In this document: positions 35,354-44,030 of the stretch, one piece after another | How positions within the stretch are numbered: position 1 is the stretch's first letter | How the letters are laid out: every line of letters begins with the position of its first letter | Source of the DNA: Nesterenkonia ebinurensis | Lineage (GTDB): Bacteria > Actinomycetota > Actinomycetes > Actinomycetales > Micrococcaceae | Assembly (NCBI RefSeq): GCF_008711175.1 | Contig: NZ_VWNF01000050.1 | Span: 91,523 to 155,522 of the forward strand | Length of the DNA: 64,000 nucleotides | Reading direction: 5' to 3' | Position numbers and translations under genes: made by a program | Notes under the pieces: generated by a model | Seen by the model: the letters and a program-made list of their open reading frames with translations, nothing else | The model's database searches: none | Told to the model about the DNA's origin: nothing

Positions 35354-36501
35354 CGCTCCTTCTTGCTGTTGTAGACGCGCGCGAGTGCGGCCTTAAGCGT
35401 CTTGGTCTTGAAGTCGTTGGACACTGAGGTGTAGATCGCGGTGGTGGAGGCGTAGGAGTGACCGACCTGCTCGGTGACGAACCGTTCGGGGTAGCCGAAC
35501 TCGACCAGATGCGTCACATAGGAGTGCCGCAGGCAGTGCAGCGACAGGTCCGCGCCGAGGCCGGCCTGCTCCCGCAGCCAGGAGAACCGGCGATCCATCG
35601 TGTTCACCGAGATCCGCTGGCGCCGCTCAGTCAGCCAAAGAGCGTCACGATCAGCCGAGACAAGCAACGGCCGCGCGTCCTCGACCCACTGCCGCATCCC
35701 CTCGACCACCCAGTCAAACTCGGGGACCGTGAGCACACTCCGGCGCCGGGGCGTGCCACCGCGGACTGCTTTGCCGTAGCGGACGTGGACCGCGCCGTAG
35801 CTGCCCCATTGACGCATGTGCGGGTTCGGGCGCAGGTCCGCAATATCGAGGTTGCAGAGCTCACGGCGGCGCAACCCGTAGGCGTAGCAGGTCTTGACCA
35901 TCTGCGCATCGCGCAACGCAGCCCACGCCCCCTTACGACCTGAACGGGTGATGCGCTCCACCCGCGCGTCAAGGAAGTCAAACAGGTGCTGCAACTCCTC
36001 GTAAGTGAACGGACGCCTGCCCGGCCGGCCCTCGTAATCGTTCAGATGCGCGACCGTGTTGAAGTCATGACAGACCTGCGAGGGGATCGACCCGAACCGC
36101 TGCTCACACTCGCCCACCCACCCGTAACGGACATCAAGCAGGTAGTCACAGAACATCCGCAACGTCAGGTGACAACTGCGGATCGTTGACGGCGCCAGAC
36201 GCGAGCTGCCACTCATCAGCGAGACCGTGAAGTCCTCCACATCGCCCGGACCCCACCGCCACGGGAACGAACCTGCGAACTCCGCGAAACGGCGCAGCAA
36301 CGCCATCCGAGGCTCGATCGTCGCCTCGGCCAGCAGCCTGGACTTCTGCTGCCGCTCCCACCCGAGAAGCATCGCGGCGAACACCGCCGCCTGCTCGTCC
36401 AGATGAACCACGCCCGAGGCCAGCACCAGACGCGCAGACCCCGGAACCTCCGCCACCACATCACCCCAACCTGTCAACTCTAATTTGACAATGACAAACA
36501 C
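35350..36501 (-). CDS. Tyrosine recombinase
   Basis: A 383-residue site-specific recombinase with a complete active site: R211/R212 in YAYGLRRREL, H322 and R325 in LHCLRHSYVTHL, H348 in VGHSYASTTAIYT and nucleophile Y357. A SAM-like core-binding domain occupies about 45-130. The start is GTG at 36501 without a strong ribosome site; a slightly later start is possible. It is the first gene of a three-gene operon. About 90 bp upstream lies a palindromic motif also found upstream of relaxase B. Confidence 0.9.
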   Translation of the reverse strand: MFVIVKLELTGWGDVVAEVPGSARLVLASGVVHLDEQAAVFAAMLLGWERQQKSRLLAEATIEPRMALLRRFAEFAGSFPWRWGPGDVEDFTVSLMSGSSRLAPSTIRSCHLTLRMFCDYLLDVRYGWVGECEQRFGSIPSQVCHDFNTVAHLNDYEGRPGRRPFTYEELQHLFDFLDARVERITRSGRKGAWAALRDAQMVKTCYAYGLRRRELCNLDIADLRPNPHMRQWGSYGAVHVRYGKAVRGGTPRRRSVLTVPEFDWVVEGMRQWVEDARPLLVSADRDALWLTERRQRISVNTMDRRFSWLREQAGLGADLSLHCLRHSYVTHLVEFGYPERFVTEQVGHSYASTTAIYTSVSNDFKTKTLKAALARVYNSKKER

Positions 36502-36587
36502 AAGTTACCACAAGGTGGCGATACCGCTGCCCTCAACGAGTACAACATCGAGTCGTAGGCCATTCGCAGCCCTGCACCTGCCTGAGC

Positions 36588-36640
36588 GGTCAACTCTGAG
36601 TTGATTCGCGGACTTTAACCTCGATCTGCAAGAGGTGTGG
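36588..36640. repeat. Palindrome-plus-box motif, copy 1
   Basis: It contains the perfect palindrome TCAACTCTGAGTTGA (36590-36604), then a weak third half-site and the box AACCTCGATCTGCAAGA. The same order of elements occurs at 57717-57760 (two GTCAAC/GTTGAC half-sites, a third GTCAAC, then AACCTCGACCTGCAAGA). It may be a recombination, transfer or operator site shared by two modules. Confidence 0.55.
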
Positions 36641-36756
36641 CACCTCCGCAGTGGCTTGTGAGCGAAGCACGATCAGTTCGGTGCTGAGAACCAAGGCGCT
36701 TCGGCTGATCCGGCGTCGCCTCGCACGAGCATGCGGGGCAATCTCTGGTTGCGAGC

Positions 36757-37191
36757 TTATGGCTGTGCGCCGGTCGTGAGTGTGGGGTCCCACAGTCCGA
36801 TGGCCTCGTCGTTGCGAAGGTGCTGCTCGTAGACGTCTACCTTCCAGGTGATGATTTCTCGTGCTTGTTCCAAGGCGCGGATCTGCTGGTCGACGCGTTC
36901 GCGTTGCGCGTCCAGTAGCGAGAGTCGCTCGATCTCGTTGCCCGGCCCCTCGCGGACGAGGGTGGCGAATCGTTTGAGTTCAGTCAGAGGCATCCCGGAC
37001 TCGCGCAATCGGGTGCACACTCGCAACCAGTCGACGTCGACGGGGCGGTATCGTCGCCGTCCGCTGGCGGTCCGCTCGATGGGTCCGACGAGCAGCTGTT
37101 CGCGCTCGTAGAAGCGTAGGGCGTGCACGCTCATCCCGACAGCGCCGGCTACTTCGCCGATCGTGAATGTTCGCCCATCGTCATCGGCCAT
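36757..37191 (-). CDS. MerR-family regulator
   Basis: A 144-residue regulator starting at ATG 37191, with GAGGGG upstream. The HTH is FTIGEVAGAVGMSVHALRFY EREQLL with the usual R-F/Y-YE signature. A coiled-coil dimer helix follows (ERLSLLDAQRERVDQQIRAL EQAREI) with no effector domain and no cysteines, so it is not a metal or redox sensor. It is divergent from the SDR gene, whose promoter has the MerR-type 19-bp spacer. Confidence 0.9.
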   Translation of the reverse strand: MADDDGRTFTIGEVAGAVGMSVHALRFYEREQLLVGPIERTASGRRRYRPVDVDWLRVCTRLRESGMPLTELKRFATLVREGPGNEIERLSLLDAQRERVDQQIRALEQAREIITWKVDVYEQHLRNDEAIGLWDPTLTTGAQP

Positions 37192-37205
37192 ACGACACCC
37201 CTCAC

Positions 37206-37236
37206 TTGACCTAGAGGACACTCTAGATTCTAGCGT
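37206..37236 (+). promoter_or_regulatory. MerR-type promoter of the SDR gene
   Basis: TTGACC (37206-37211) and TAGCGT (37231-37236) lie 19 bp apart. The spacer carries the palindrome CTAGAG and CTCTAG around GACA (37211-37226), the arrangement expected for a MerR-activated promoter. Confidence 0.65.
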
Positions 37237-37243
37237 CGATGAC

Positions 37244-38209
37244 ATGACCTTGACTGAACAGCATCCGCTCGGAACCGGCTTCACCGCGGCCAGCACGACC
37301 ACCGACGTTCTGGCGGGCGTCGATCTGGCCGGCCAGTACGCCTTGGTCACTGGCGGCTACTCCGGCCTCGGCCTGGAGACCACCAAGGCACTTGCCGCCG
37401 CAGGGGCACAGGTGCTCGTTCCAGCTCGTCGTGCAGCTGTCGCACGAGACGCACTCGCGAGCATCGCCGGCGCCAAGGTCCTTGGTGGTGTCGATCTTGC
37501 CGACCTCGGCAGCATTGCCCGCGCCGTGCAGAGGATCACCGAACTGACCAACCGGATCGACCTACTCATAGCCGCCGCCGGTGTCATGGCAACACCGCAG
37601 AAGCCGGTCGGCCCGGGTTGGGACTACCAGCTCACCGTCAACCACCTCGGTCACTTTGCTCTCATCACCCGGCTGTACCGACTGCTGGCCGAAGGCGGAG
37701 CGCGAGTCGTCGTCTATTCCTCGGCCGGACATCACTCCTGTGATATCCGCTGGAACGATCTCCACTTCCTGAGCGGCTACGACAAGTGGAAGGCGTACGG
37801 GCAGTCCAAGACCGCCAACGCCCTCTTCGCGCTCCATCTCGACCTCCTCGGAACCCCCGACGGTGTACGAGCATTCTCACTACACCCCGGCAAGATCATC
37901 ACCGGCCTACAGCGTGAGGTTCCCCTCGAAGAGCAGATCGGACTTGGCTGGATCAACGCGGCCGGCGAGGTCATCGGCAAGGACTTCAAGACACCGAGCC
38001 AGGGCGCGGCCACCGGTCTGTGGGCCGCAAGCTCACCACTGCTAGGTGGTCGCGGCGGTCTCTACCTCGAGGACTGCGATATCGCCCACGTCGCGGCACC
38101 GCAGGACTCGATGGACGATGGCGGAGTTCAGCCATACGCCTTCAACACCGAATCCGCCGAACGTCTCTGGCAGCTCACCTCTGCGATCACGGCGACCAAT
38201 GTTCTTTAA
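37244..38209 (+). CDS. Short-chain dehydrogenase/reductase
   Basis: A 321-residue NAD(P)-dependent oxidoreductase, starting at ATG 37244. It has VTGGYSGLGLET (TGxxxGxG cofactor loop), IAAAGVM in place of NNAG, the NHLGHFALI motif, the catalytic serine in VVVYSSAGHH and Y-x3-K in YGQSKTANA. The length and C-terminal extension resemble the WW-domain-oxidoreductase-like/retinol-dehydrogenase-like SDRs. It is probably activated by the divergent MerR regulator. The substrate is unknown. Confidence 0.9.
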   Translation: MTLTEQHPLGTGFTAASTTTDVLAGVDLAGQYALVTGGYSGLGLETTKALAAAGAQVLVPARRAAVARDALASIAGAKVLGGVDLADLGSIARAVQRITELTNRIDLLIAAAGVMATPQKPVGPGWDYQLTVNHLGHFALITRLYRLLAEGGARVVVYSSAGHHSCDIRWNDLHFLSGYDKWKAYGQSKTANALFALHLDLLGTPDGVRAFSLHPGKIITGLQREVPLEEQIGLGWINAAGEVIGKDFKTPSQGAATGLWAASSPLLGGRGGLYLEDCDIAHVAAPQDSMDDGGVQPYAFNTESAERLWQLTSAITATNVL

Positions 38210-38423
38210 CGGTCTCCCGCATCGGACACCAACTGCTGAGCCCCGCTCTGGTCTTAAGTCGGGGACACGAAGAGAGGTGCCCGCTTCGGCAAGACCGAAT
38301 CAGAAAAGTCGACGCCAGAGCGCCATCTCGGTTTCCGAAGACACGGACCATAACCGGCGGCCCGGCGTCTCTCCGCACTCGTGGGAGCGAGCGCGCACCT
38401 ACCTGCCAGGAGGTGTCAAGGTC

Positions 38424-39287
38424 ATGACCGGAACCGCAACGCTCCACGACGAACGGTCCGACCCGAGTGCGCCCGCAGGCCCGCTGACAAGTGAGGAGCT
38501 GCGGTGCTTCTTGCGTCGACTTTACACGCAAGGGCACGACGCCTGGGTGCGTGATCCCGTCGCGGCGGACCTGATGGAGTACACCTCGCAGAAGTACGCC
38601 GGTCTTGCCATCAAGCACGGTCTGGACCCGTGGGAAGCAGCCTCCGCCGCCTTCGATGTCATGCGCACTCGCGCGGCGCGGGAGGCACGTGACCCGTGGG
38701 CCGTCATCACGCACGCGGTGCGGATCACCTGCATCTACGAAGAACGCGCCCAAAGCCTGCTCTGCTCGGTCCACCAAGCACGTCGCCCGCACATCTTTGC
38801 ACTCCCTGACCCGGAACGGTTCTCGGACCGGGCCTTCCCGTGGGCGGATGACCACCCGGTGCTCGCGGCCACCGACGATGGCTTGGCCCGACTCACCGTC
38901 TCCGGGCCGGAAGACGCAACGATGTCTGCTCGCGCGGCGGTCGAGGATGCGATCGAACTCTTCGCCCTGTTGGGGTGGCCCTTTGACACGGCGCGCAGCG
39001 GGGTGGAGCACGTCTGTGACGCGCTCACCCGCGCAGGCTCGCGGCACACAGCGTTCGAGGCACTGCGGCGCGACAGACACGCCCGGGCGCTTCTCGACAT
39101 CCCGTCTGCTGCATGGCACGTGCTGCTCCGTACGCTGCTGGGCAGGCCCGAACCGGCCTACGCGGCAACTACCGCCGGTCGGGGCATACTGCTACGGCTC
39201 CTTATCGGAGAGACCGTGCCGCTCCTGCTATGCGATGACGACCTCGTTGAGGCCCTGTCGCTCGTTGCTCCCGGAGCTGGGAGGTGA
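38424..39287 (+). CDS. Conserved hypothetical protein of integrated elements
   Basis: A 287-residue soluble protein starting at ATG 38424, with AGGAGG 9 bp upstream. The N-terminal half is helical (YTSQKYAGLAIKHGLDPWEA, AFDVMRTRAAREARDPWAVI, ERAQSLLCSVHQARRPHIFA), loosely like a sigma-factor region 2 packing helix. I know no function for it. It ends 6 bp before ParB and is probably cotranscribed with it, forming a core of hypothetical gene, ParB, small gene and serine recombinase. Confidence 0.8.
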   Translation: MTGTATLHDERSDPSAPAGPLTSEELRCFLRRLYTQGHDAWVRDPVAADLMEYTSQKYAGLAIKHGLDPWEAASAAFDVMRTRAAREARDPWAVITHAVRITCIYEERAQSLLCSVHQARRPHIFALPDPERFSDRAFPWADDHPVLAATDDGLARLTVSGPEDATMSARAAVEDAIELFALLGWPFDTARSGVEHVCDALTRAGSRHTAFEALRRDRHARALLDIPSAAWHVLLRTLLGRPEPAYAATTAGRGILLRLLIGETVPLLLCDDDLVEALSLVAPGAGR

Positions 39288-39293
39288 CCGGCC

Positions 39294-40304
39294 ATGAGCC
39301 AACAGAAGGGTGCGATCGAACTGGAGCGGGCAGTGGCCTCGATCCGGGTCGGGAACCGGCACCGCACCGACCTCGGGGACATCGACGCCCTCGCCGCCTC
39401 CATCAAGCGTGACGGGCTGCTGCAACCCATCACCGTCACCCCCGACGGGTTCCTCGTTTGCGGTGCCCGACGACTCGCGGCCATCAAACAGCTCGGCTGG
39501 AAGACCGTGAACGTGTGGGTCCGCTCCGGCCTCTCCGATCGCCTCGGGCAGTTGCTGGCGGAACAGGACGACAACGTGCTGCACAAGCCGCTCAGCCCAC
39601 TGGAGTCCGCTGCTCTCTACCGCGAACTGAAAGCGCTCTTGTCTCAAGACGCCGCCCGGCGGCAGGAAGCAACGCGATTCAACAGTCAGCACCGGACGGG
39701 AAGTGACGGTGATGGAAATTCTCCATCACCGTCAGTCGGCGCTCTAGGGACGACGCGAGAGCAGGCTGCCGCGATGGTTCCTGGTGGTGTCTCATATTCG
39801 ACGTTCGACAAGATCGGCTACCTCGAGAAGATCTCCGCCGATCCCGCCCAACCCGAGGAACTACGGGCTCGCGCCCAAGCAGAGCTGGATCGGGTCGAAT
39901 CAGGCGGCTCTGTCAATCCTGGTTACAAGCGTATCCGCAGCGAGGCCGATGAGCAGTGGACGAAGCGCCAGACAGAGCTGGAACGGCTCGCCCAAGAAGC
40001 CCTTGCTCGCGCCCGTGCCGACCTGAAAGGAAAACGCAAGAAGCGCACGCCAGGCTCTAGACGAGCCAGTGACGGCCAGGTGATCCAGTTGCCAGTGCGG
40101 GCATTCGTGCTGACCTGGAATGAGCTAACTGACTGGTGGGAGAAGTACGACCTCGACCAACTCGCCGTCGAACTCACCGACGCCCAGGTCGAAGCCTTCC
40201 ACGCCGTCCTCAAAGGAAGCAACGCCTTCGCCGATCGACTCGATGCGGCCCGCGAACAGTCTCACGCTCAGGATGAGCGTCGCTCACACCTACGAGCCCT
40301 CTGA
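39294..40304 (+). CDS. ParB/Spo0J-family protein
   Basis: A 336-residue DNA-binding protein. The N-terminal ParB domain has DALAASIKRDGLLQPITVTP and VCGARRLAAIKQLGW (the GxRRxxA box), followed by an HTH-like region (LSPLESAALYRELKALLSQD; GTTREQAAAMVPGGVSYST). A long charged helix (about 200-250) precedes the C-terminus. No ParA is encoded next to it, so it more likely has a regulatory or element-specific role than plasmid partition. It stands between the hypothetical gene and the serine recombinase of one element. Confidence 0.88.
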   Translation: MSQQKGAIELERAVASIRVGNRHRTDLGDIDALAASIKRDGLLQPITVTPDGFLVCGARRLAAIKQLGWKTVNVWVRSGLSDRLGQLLAEQDDNVLHKPLSPLESAALYRELKALLSQDAARRQEATRFNSQHRTGSDGDGNSPSPSVGALGTTREQAAAMVPGGVSYSTFDKIGYLEKISADPAQPEELRARAQAELDRVESGGSVNPGYKRIRSEADEQWTKRQTELERLAQEALARARADLKGKRKKRTPGSRRASDGQVIQLPVRAFVLTWNELTDWWEKYDLDQLAVELTDAQVEAFHAVLKGSNAFADRLDAAREQSHAQDERRSHLRAL

Positions 40305-40403
40305 CAGTGAGTCTCCCGGCCACCTCAGACACCCGGCCTCACCCATCGGCTGCGCTACCTTCCCCGTCGCTGATCTTGGGGAACGGCGGTGCACCTTGCC
40401 TCC

Positions 40404-40658
40404 ATGCGCTATTACCGCACCACGAGCAACGGCCGCAGGATCTCGGCCGAACCACGCGTGCGGAAAGAACCTGACACGAAGCGCCTCGTCGCTCTCGTCC
40501 TGCACCTGGCCGACCAGCTGCACGCCGAAGATGTCGCAGAAGCGCACCGCCGTGCCGGCGACGCGCGCGAGGATCACAACCATCCCGGCCCGGCAGCGGT
40601 GACGGGTGAGAGAGGAAATGAAGACGATGACACTCCTGGCTTCCGCACCCGAGGCTGA
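40404..40658 (+). CDS. Small protein upstream of serine recombinase
   Basis: An 84-residue hydrophilic protein starting MRYYRTTSNGRRISAEPRVR, with a helix KRLVALVLHLADQLHAEDVA and an acidic tail. Its last codons overlap the recombinase start by about 30 bp in another frame, suggesting translational coupling. It could be a directionality or regulatory factor for the recombinase, but no domain is recognisable. A GTG start at 40389 is also possible. Confidence 0.5.
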   Translation: MRYYRTTSNGRRISAEPRVRKEPDTKRLVALVLHLADQLHAEDVAEAHRRAGDAREDHNHPGPAAVTGERGNEDDDTPGFRTRG

Positions 40659-42261
40659 GACCGCTCCGTCGCTGACGGCGGTGACCTATCAGCGGGTCTC
40701 GACCAAGGAACAGGCGGCCAAGGGCGGACGGGACGAGGGTTTCTCGATCCCCGCGCAGCGCGAGGCCAACGCCCACAAGGCCGAGGCACTCGGCGCGCGG
40801 ATCGTCGCGGAGTTCGTCGACGCAGGTGAATCTGCCCGGTCAGCGGACCGGCCGGACCTGCAGCGGATGCTGGACTACATCGCCTCCCACCAGGTCACCT
40901 ACTGCATCGTGCACAAGATCGACCGCCTGGCCCGCAACCGGCTCGATGATGTGGAGATTCACCGCCGCCTGGTCGAAGCCGGAGTGACTCTGGTGTCGGC
41001 GACGGAGAACATCGACGAGACCCCCTCGGGGATGCTACTCCACGGGATCATGTCCTCGATTGCGGAGTTCTACTCCAAGAACCTCGCCACCGAGGTCACC
41101 AAGGGACTCACACAGAAGTTCGAGACCGGCGGCACACCGATGCGCGCCCCGATCGGCTACCTGAACGTCCGTAAGCGCGACGAGCAGGGCCGCGAGTACC
41201 GGACCGTGGAGATCGACCCCGAGCGGGCACCGCTCGTGCGATGGGTGTTCGAGCAGTACGCCACCGCGGAACGCACCGTCGTGGACCTGCTCGCGGAAGT
41301 CACCGCCCGCGGCCTGACCACCCTGCCCACCCCGAAGCGCGCCTCCGGGCCGGTAGCCCGCTCGGGGTTCTTCAAGATCTTGCGCAACCCGTACTACATC
41401 GGCATCGTCCGCTACAAAGGCGCGGAACAGCCCGGCACCCACGAACCGCTGATCGACATCGATACCTGGCAGCAGGTACAGACACTGCTCAACGCCCGCA
41501 AGATCGCCTCCGAGCGACGCCGCTCCCATGACCACTACCTGAAGGGCTCGCTGTTCTGCGGGACCTGCGGGTCGCGGATGCAACTGGACTACCCCGCCAA
41601 CAAGCAAGGCGTCCGGTACGCCTACTACGTCTGTTCCGGCCGCGCCTCCAAGCGCAAGAACTGCACCCGCCGCGCCGTACCCGTCGGGGTCGCCGAGCAA
41701 CTCGTCGCCGACTGCTACCGCGACGTCGCGATCACCGAGGACGAGTACACCGCCCTCACGGCGCAGGTCGAGGCAGCTTTCGACGAACGCCTCGCCTCCC
41801 GCTCCCAGGAACTGGCCGAGCTGACGGCGAACCGCAAGCGACTCCAGAACGAGAGCGACAAGCTCCTGGCCGCGCACTTCGCCGACGCGATCGACCTCGA
41901 CACGTTGAAGCGTCACCAAGACCGCATCCGCGCCGGGCTCGCTGACATCGACCGCAGGCTTGCCAGCGAACACGACCAGCACGAGGGATCACGCAAGCAA
42001 CTCAGCACGGCACTGAGCCTGCTGGTCGACTGCGCCAACCTCTACGCCCGCACGAACGAGCAGGGCAAGCGGCTGGCGAACCAAGCCCTCACGAACGGCA
42101 TCGACATCAGCGAAGACGAAAGGGCGACGATCCGACTCGCTGAGCCCTTCGCCGCCCTCACACCAGAACCGACATCAACCGATGTCAGGTGTTCTAGTAC
42201 GTCTTCAATTGTGGAGGCTAGGGGACTCGAACCCCTGACATCCAGCTTGCAAAGCAGTTAG
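40627..42261 (+). CDS. Large serine recombinase 1
   Basis: A 544-residue site-specific integrase. The N-terminal catalytic domain has YQRVSTKEQA with nucleophile S25, then YCIVHKIDRLARNR and SATENIDETPSGMLLHGIMS. The recombinase domain follows (APIGYLNVRKRDE, FFKILRNPYYIGIVRYKGAE). A zinc ribbon (CGTCGSRM, YVCSGRASKRKNC) and a coiled coil (about 375-470) complete it. The start was set at ATG 40627, with AGAGAGGA 10 bp upstream. The last residues ARGLEPLTSSLQSS are read from tRNA sequence at 42212-42257, so the original stop was probably lost at the element junction. Confidence 0.92.
   Translation: MTLLASAPEAETAPSLTAVTYQRVSTKEQAAKGGRDEGFSIPAQREANAHKAEALGARIVAEFVDAGESARSADRPDLQRMLDYIASHQVTYCIVHKIDRLARNRLDDVEIHRRLVEAGVTLVSATENIDETPSGMLLHGIMSSIAEFYSKNLATEVTKGLTQKFETGGTPMRAPIGYLNVRKRDEQGREYRTVEIDPERAPLVRWVFEQYATAERTVVDLLAEVTARGLTTLPTPKRASGPVARSGFFKILRNPYYIGIVRYKGAEQPGTHEPLIDIDTWQQVQTLLNARKIASERRRSHDHYLKGSLFCGTCGSRMQLDYPANKQGVRYAYYVCSGRASKRKNCTRRAVPVGVAEQLVADCYRDVAITEDEYTALTAQVEAAFDERLASRSQELAELTANRKRLQNESDKLLAAHFADAIDLDTLKRHQDRIRAGLADIDRRLASEHDQHEGSRKQLSTALSLLVDCANLYARTNEQGKRLANQALTNGIDISEDERATIRLAEPFAALTPEPTSTDVRCSSTSSIVEARGLEPLTSSLQSS
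42212..42257 (-). tRNA. tRNA-Ala(TGC)-like 3' fragment
   Basis: On the minus strand the segment reads as the 3' part of a tRNA: anticodon loop TTTGCAA, a 5-bp variable loop, the T arm AGGGG-TTCGAGT-CCCCT, acceptor strand AGCCTCC and A. The D arm and 5' acceptor strand are absent, and the anticodon stem has mismatches. It is a partial, non-functional copy of the kind left at one end of an integrated element. Confidence 0.65.
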
Positions 42262-42333
42262 TCATAGCACATCGCCCTAGTCAGAGCGGTTCACCCGACC
42301 ATAGGGGCGCACTTGGGGCGCACCTGGTCGTAC

Positions 42334-42702
42334 TCAGCCATGCAGCGGCAGAGACCGGACCCGGATCCGTTCATCTTTGATGGTGGCGAAAGCACCATCC
42401 TTGAGATCGGGTTCGATCGCTGGGAGATTGCGGATCAAGACCTCAGATTGTTCTTCGGGAGTCTTACCAGCCCTACGCAGAAGCACCACGCTAGGCAGGG
42501 TGTCTCCACTCTTGGCCAGCAACTCCCCGAAGTCTGTGTCCGCGGAAATTAGAACTCGTCCGTCTCGCTTGGCTGCCAGCATCACATGATCATCGACTTC
42601 GCCGAGCAGTTCGAGGTCTGCCGCATGCACGACGTCGTGCCCAGCGGCACGCAGGATCTTTCTCACTCGTACGCTGAGGCACTCATCCAGCAGATACTTC
42701 AT
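42334..42702 (-). CDS. DUF5615 PIN-like protein (putative toxin)
   Basis: A 122-residue protein of the PIN-like DUF5615 family: MKYLLDECLSVRVRKILRAA (D6-E7), GHDVVHAADL, VLISADTDFGELLAKSG (two aspartates), SVVLLRRA. The acidic residues correspond to a PIN RNase metal site. The ATG overlaps the DUF433 stop by 4 bp, forming a toxin-antitoxin-type pair with the antitoxin-like gene first. RNase activity is inferred from the fold. Confidence 0.85.
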   Translation of the reverse strand: MKYLLDECLSVRVRKILRAAGHDVVHAADLELLGEVDDHVMLAAKRDGRVLISADTDFGELLAKSGDTLPSVVLLRRAGKTPEEQSEVLIRNLPAIEPDLKDGAFATIKDERIRVRSLPLHG

Positions 42703-42923
42703 GCAGTCGGCTGGAGAGGCAGCTCTCGTTGGTCCACCGCGGCTGCTGCATACCGCAGGGCCGCATGGATGTCATCAGTGGTGAGCTGCGGGTAGTCCTC
42801 CAGCACCTCCGACTCAGAAACACCCTCTGCAATCCGCCCAACGATCATGGACACAGGGATGCGAGTCCCCTGGATGCAGGGCACCCCACCCATGACTCGG
42901 TGGTCTACTGAAATTCGATCCAT
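42699..42923 (-). CDS. DUF433 protein (putative antitoxin)
   Basis: A 74-residue protein starting MDRISVDHRVMGGVPCIQGT with the DUF433 pattern RIPVSMIVGRIAEGVSESEV LEDYPQLT, an HTH-like fold (VapB45-type). It is paired with the overlapping DUF5615 gene and probably neutralises it and represses the operon. An upstream TTG start would add 9 residues; the ATG at 42923 is preferred. Confidence 0.85.
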   Translation of the reverse strand: MDRISVDHRVMGGVPCIQGTRIPVSMIVGRIAEGVSESEVLEDYPQLTTDDIHAALRYAAAAVDQRELPLQPTA

Positions 42924-42950
42924 GATTCTCGTCTCCTCTCTGGAGTTCAA

Positions 42951-43262
42951 GACTACGCTCCTTGCTCGCCGCCGAGAAGATCGCGACGAGGGTCAGTGAA
43001 AGTCCCCGCGTAGTCAGGGGTCGTTCCTCAACTAAAAGTTCCCCGACAGATGACTGGGCGGTGTGCGGCAATGGGGTAGCCGAGGTGCCCCAAACACACT
43101 CACCTGTGATCGCGCGCATTCGCGCATTTCCCAGCATACTTGCGACTCTGGACGTGTGGCCCCCGGACTCGGGCGCGGCTGTCGCCGGACAACTTCACGA
43201 CCGTGCGGCGAACGGTGTGCAAGTGAACTGACCTTGGTCGGTGACCTTGACCTGGCGCTTTG
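42951..43262. other. Gene-free stretch
   Basis: About 310 bp between the DUF433 gene and the VOC gene end. No coding frame, RNA gene or clear repeat is supported. It probably holds the promoter of the DUF433/DUF5615 pair and the terminator region of the VOC operon. Confidence 0.4.
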
Positions 43263-44030
43263 TCAGTCCCGTGGAGCCGGTGTGAGCAGCGCGAACTGCG
43301 CGCCAGTCGGGTCGGTCAGCACGGCGATGCGTCCGGCTGGAATGTCGCTCGGCTCCGTGGTCACCGCAGCGCCCAGAATGGTCGCCGTCTCGATCATCTT
43401 GTCTGTGCCGACCTCGGGATCGACGGCGAAGTAGTTGCGCCAGTGCGCGGGCACTTCCGGATGCAGTTCGGTGTGGAGTCGTCCGACGACGGGTGTCTGC
43501 TGGCCGGGCAGAGTCCAGACCGTGTAGTCGTAGTGCTCGCCGTCGCCGATCTGCGTCGCGCTGACTCCGGTCAGGCTGGCGTAGAATTCGTCAGCGTTCT
43601 TGCCGTCCGGCGTCAGGAGCTCGGCCCACGCGAGTGCGCCGGGCACCTGGAAAGCGAACTTGTAGCCAGGCTCGGGCTGCCAGAACCCGGTGACGGCTCC
43701 GGTCGGGTCGGCGATGATGAGCACACCGCCTTGCCCCGGCACGTCAACGGGGCCGTGCAGGACACTCCCACCGGTTTCGGTCGCGCGGATCGCGATGCTC
43801 GCGATGTCGTCGGTGGCGAGGTAGAGCGTCCACGCAGGTGGAGCGTCGCCGTAGGCCGTGCGAATGCCAGCGATGATTGCTCCGGCCTCGGTGCGGGCGT
43901 AGCGGTAGCCGCTGGGGTTCTGCTTGTCGATCTTCCAGTCGAACAGGGCGCTGTAGAACTGGACGGAGGTGTCCTCGTCTGGGGTTTGAAGGTCGATGAG
44001 GGCCGGGGCGCCGGAGACCATCGTGGTCAT
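43263..44030 (-). CDS. VOC-family (glyoxalase-like) protein
   Basis: A 255-residue protein with two VOC half-domains: PALIDLQTPDEDTSVQFYSA, LFDWKI...YLATDDI (first), and ALAWAELLTPDGKNADEFYA, then IAVLTDPTGAQFALLTP (second). It resembles the 27-kDa-antigen/glyoxalase type found in actinobacteria. The metal ligands are not obvious, so it may bind a ligand only. The ATG at 44030 overlaps the ASCH stop by 4 bp; an in-frame extension upstream is a shadow of that gene. It is the last gene of a TetR-ASCH-VOC operon. Confidence 0.88.
   Translation of the reverse strand: MTTMVSGAPALIDLQTPDEDTSVQFYSALFDWKIDKQNPSGYRYARTEAGAIIAGIRTAYGDAPPAWTLYLATDDIASIAIRATETGGSVLHGPVDVPGQGGVLIIADPTGAVTGFWQPEPGYKFAFQVPGALAWAELLTPDGKNADEFYASLTGVSATQIGDGEHYDYTVWTLPGQQTPVVGRLHTELHPEVPAHWRNYFAVDPEVGTDKMIETATILGAAVTTEPSDIPAGRIAVLTDPTGAQFALLTPAPRD

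Noticed and set aside
42212..42257. A complete tRNA-Ala gene
   Set aside because: The D arm and 5' acceptor strand are missing and the anticodon stem has mismatches, so it is only a 3' fragment.
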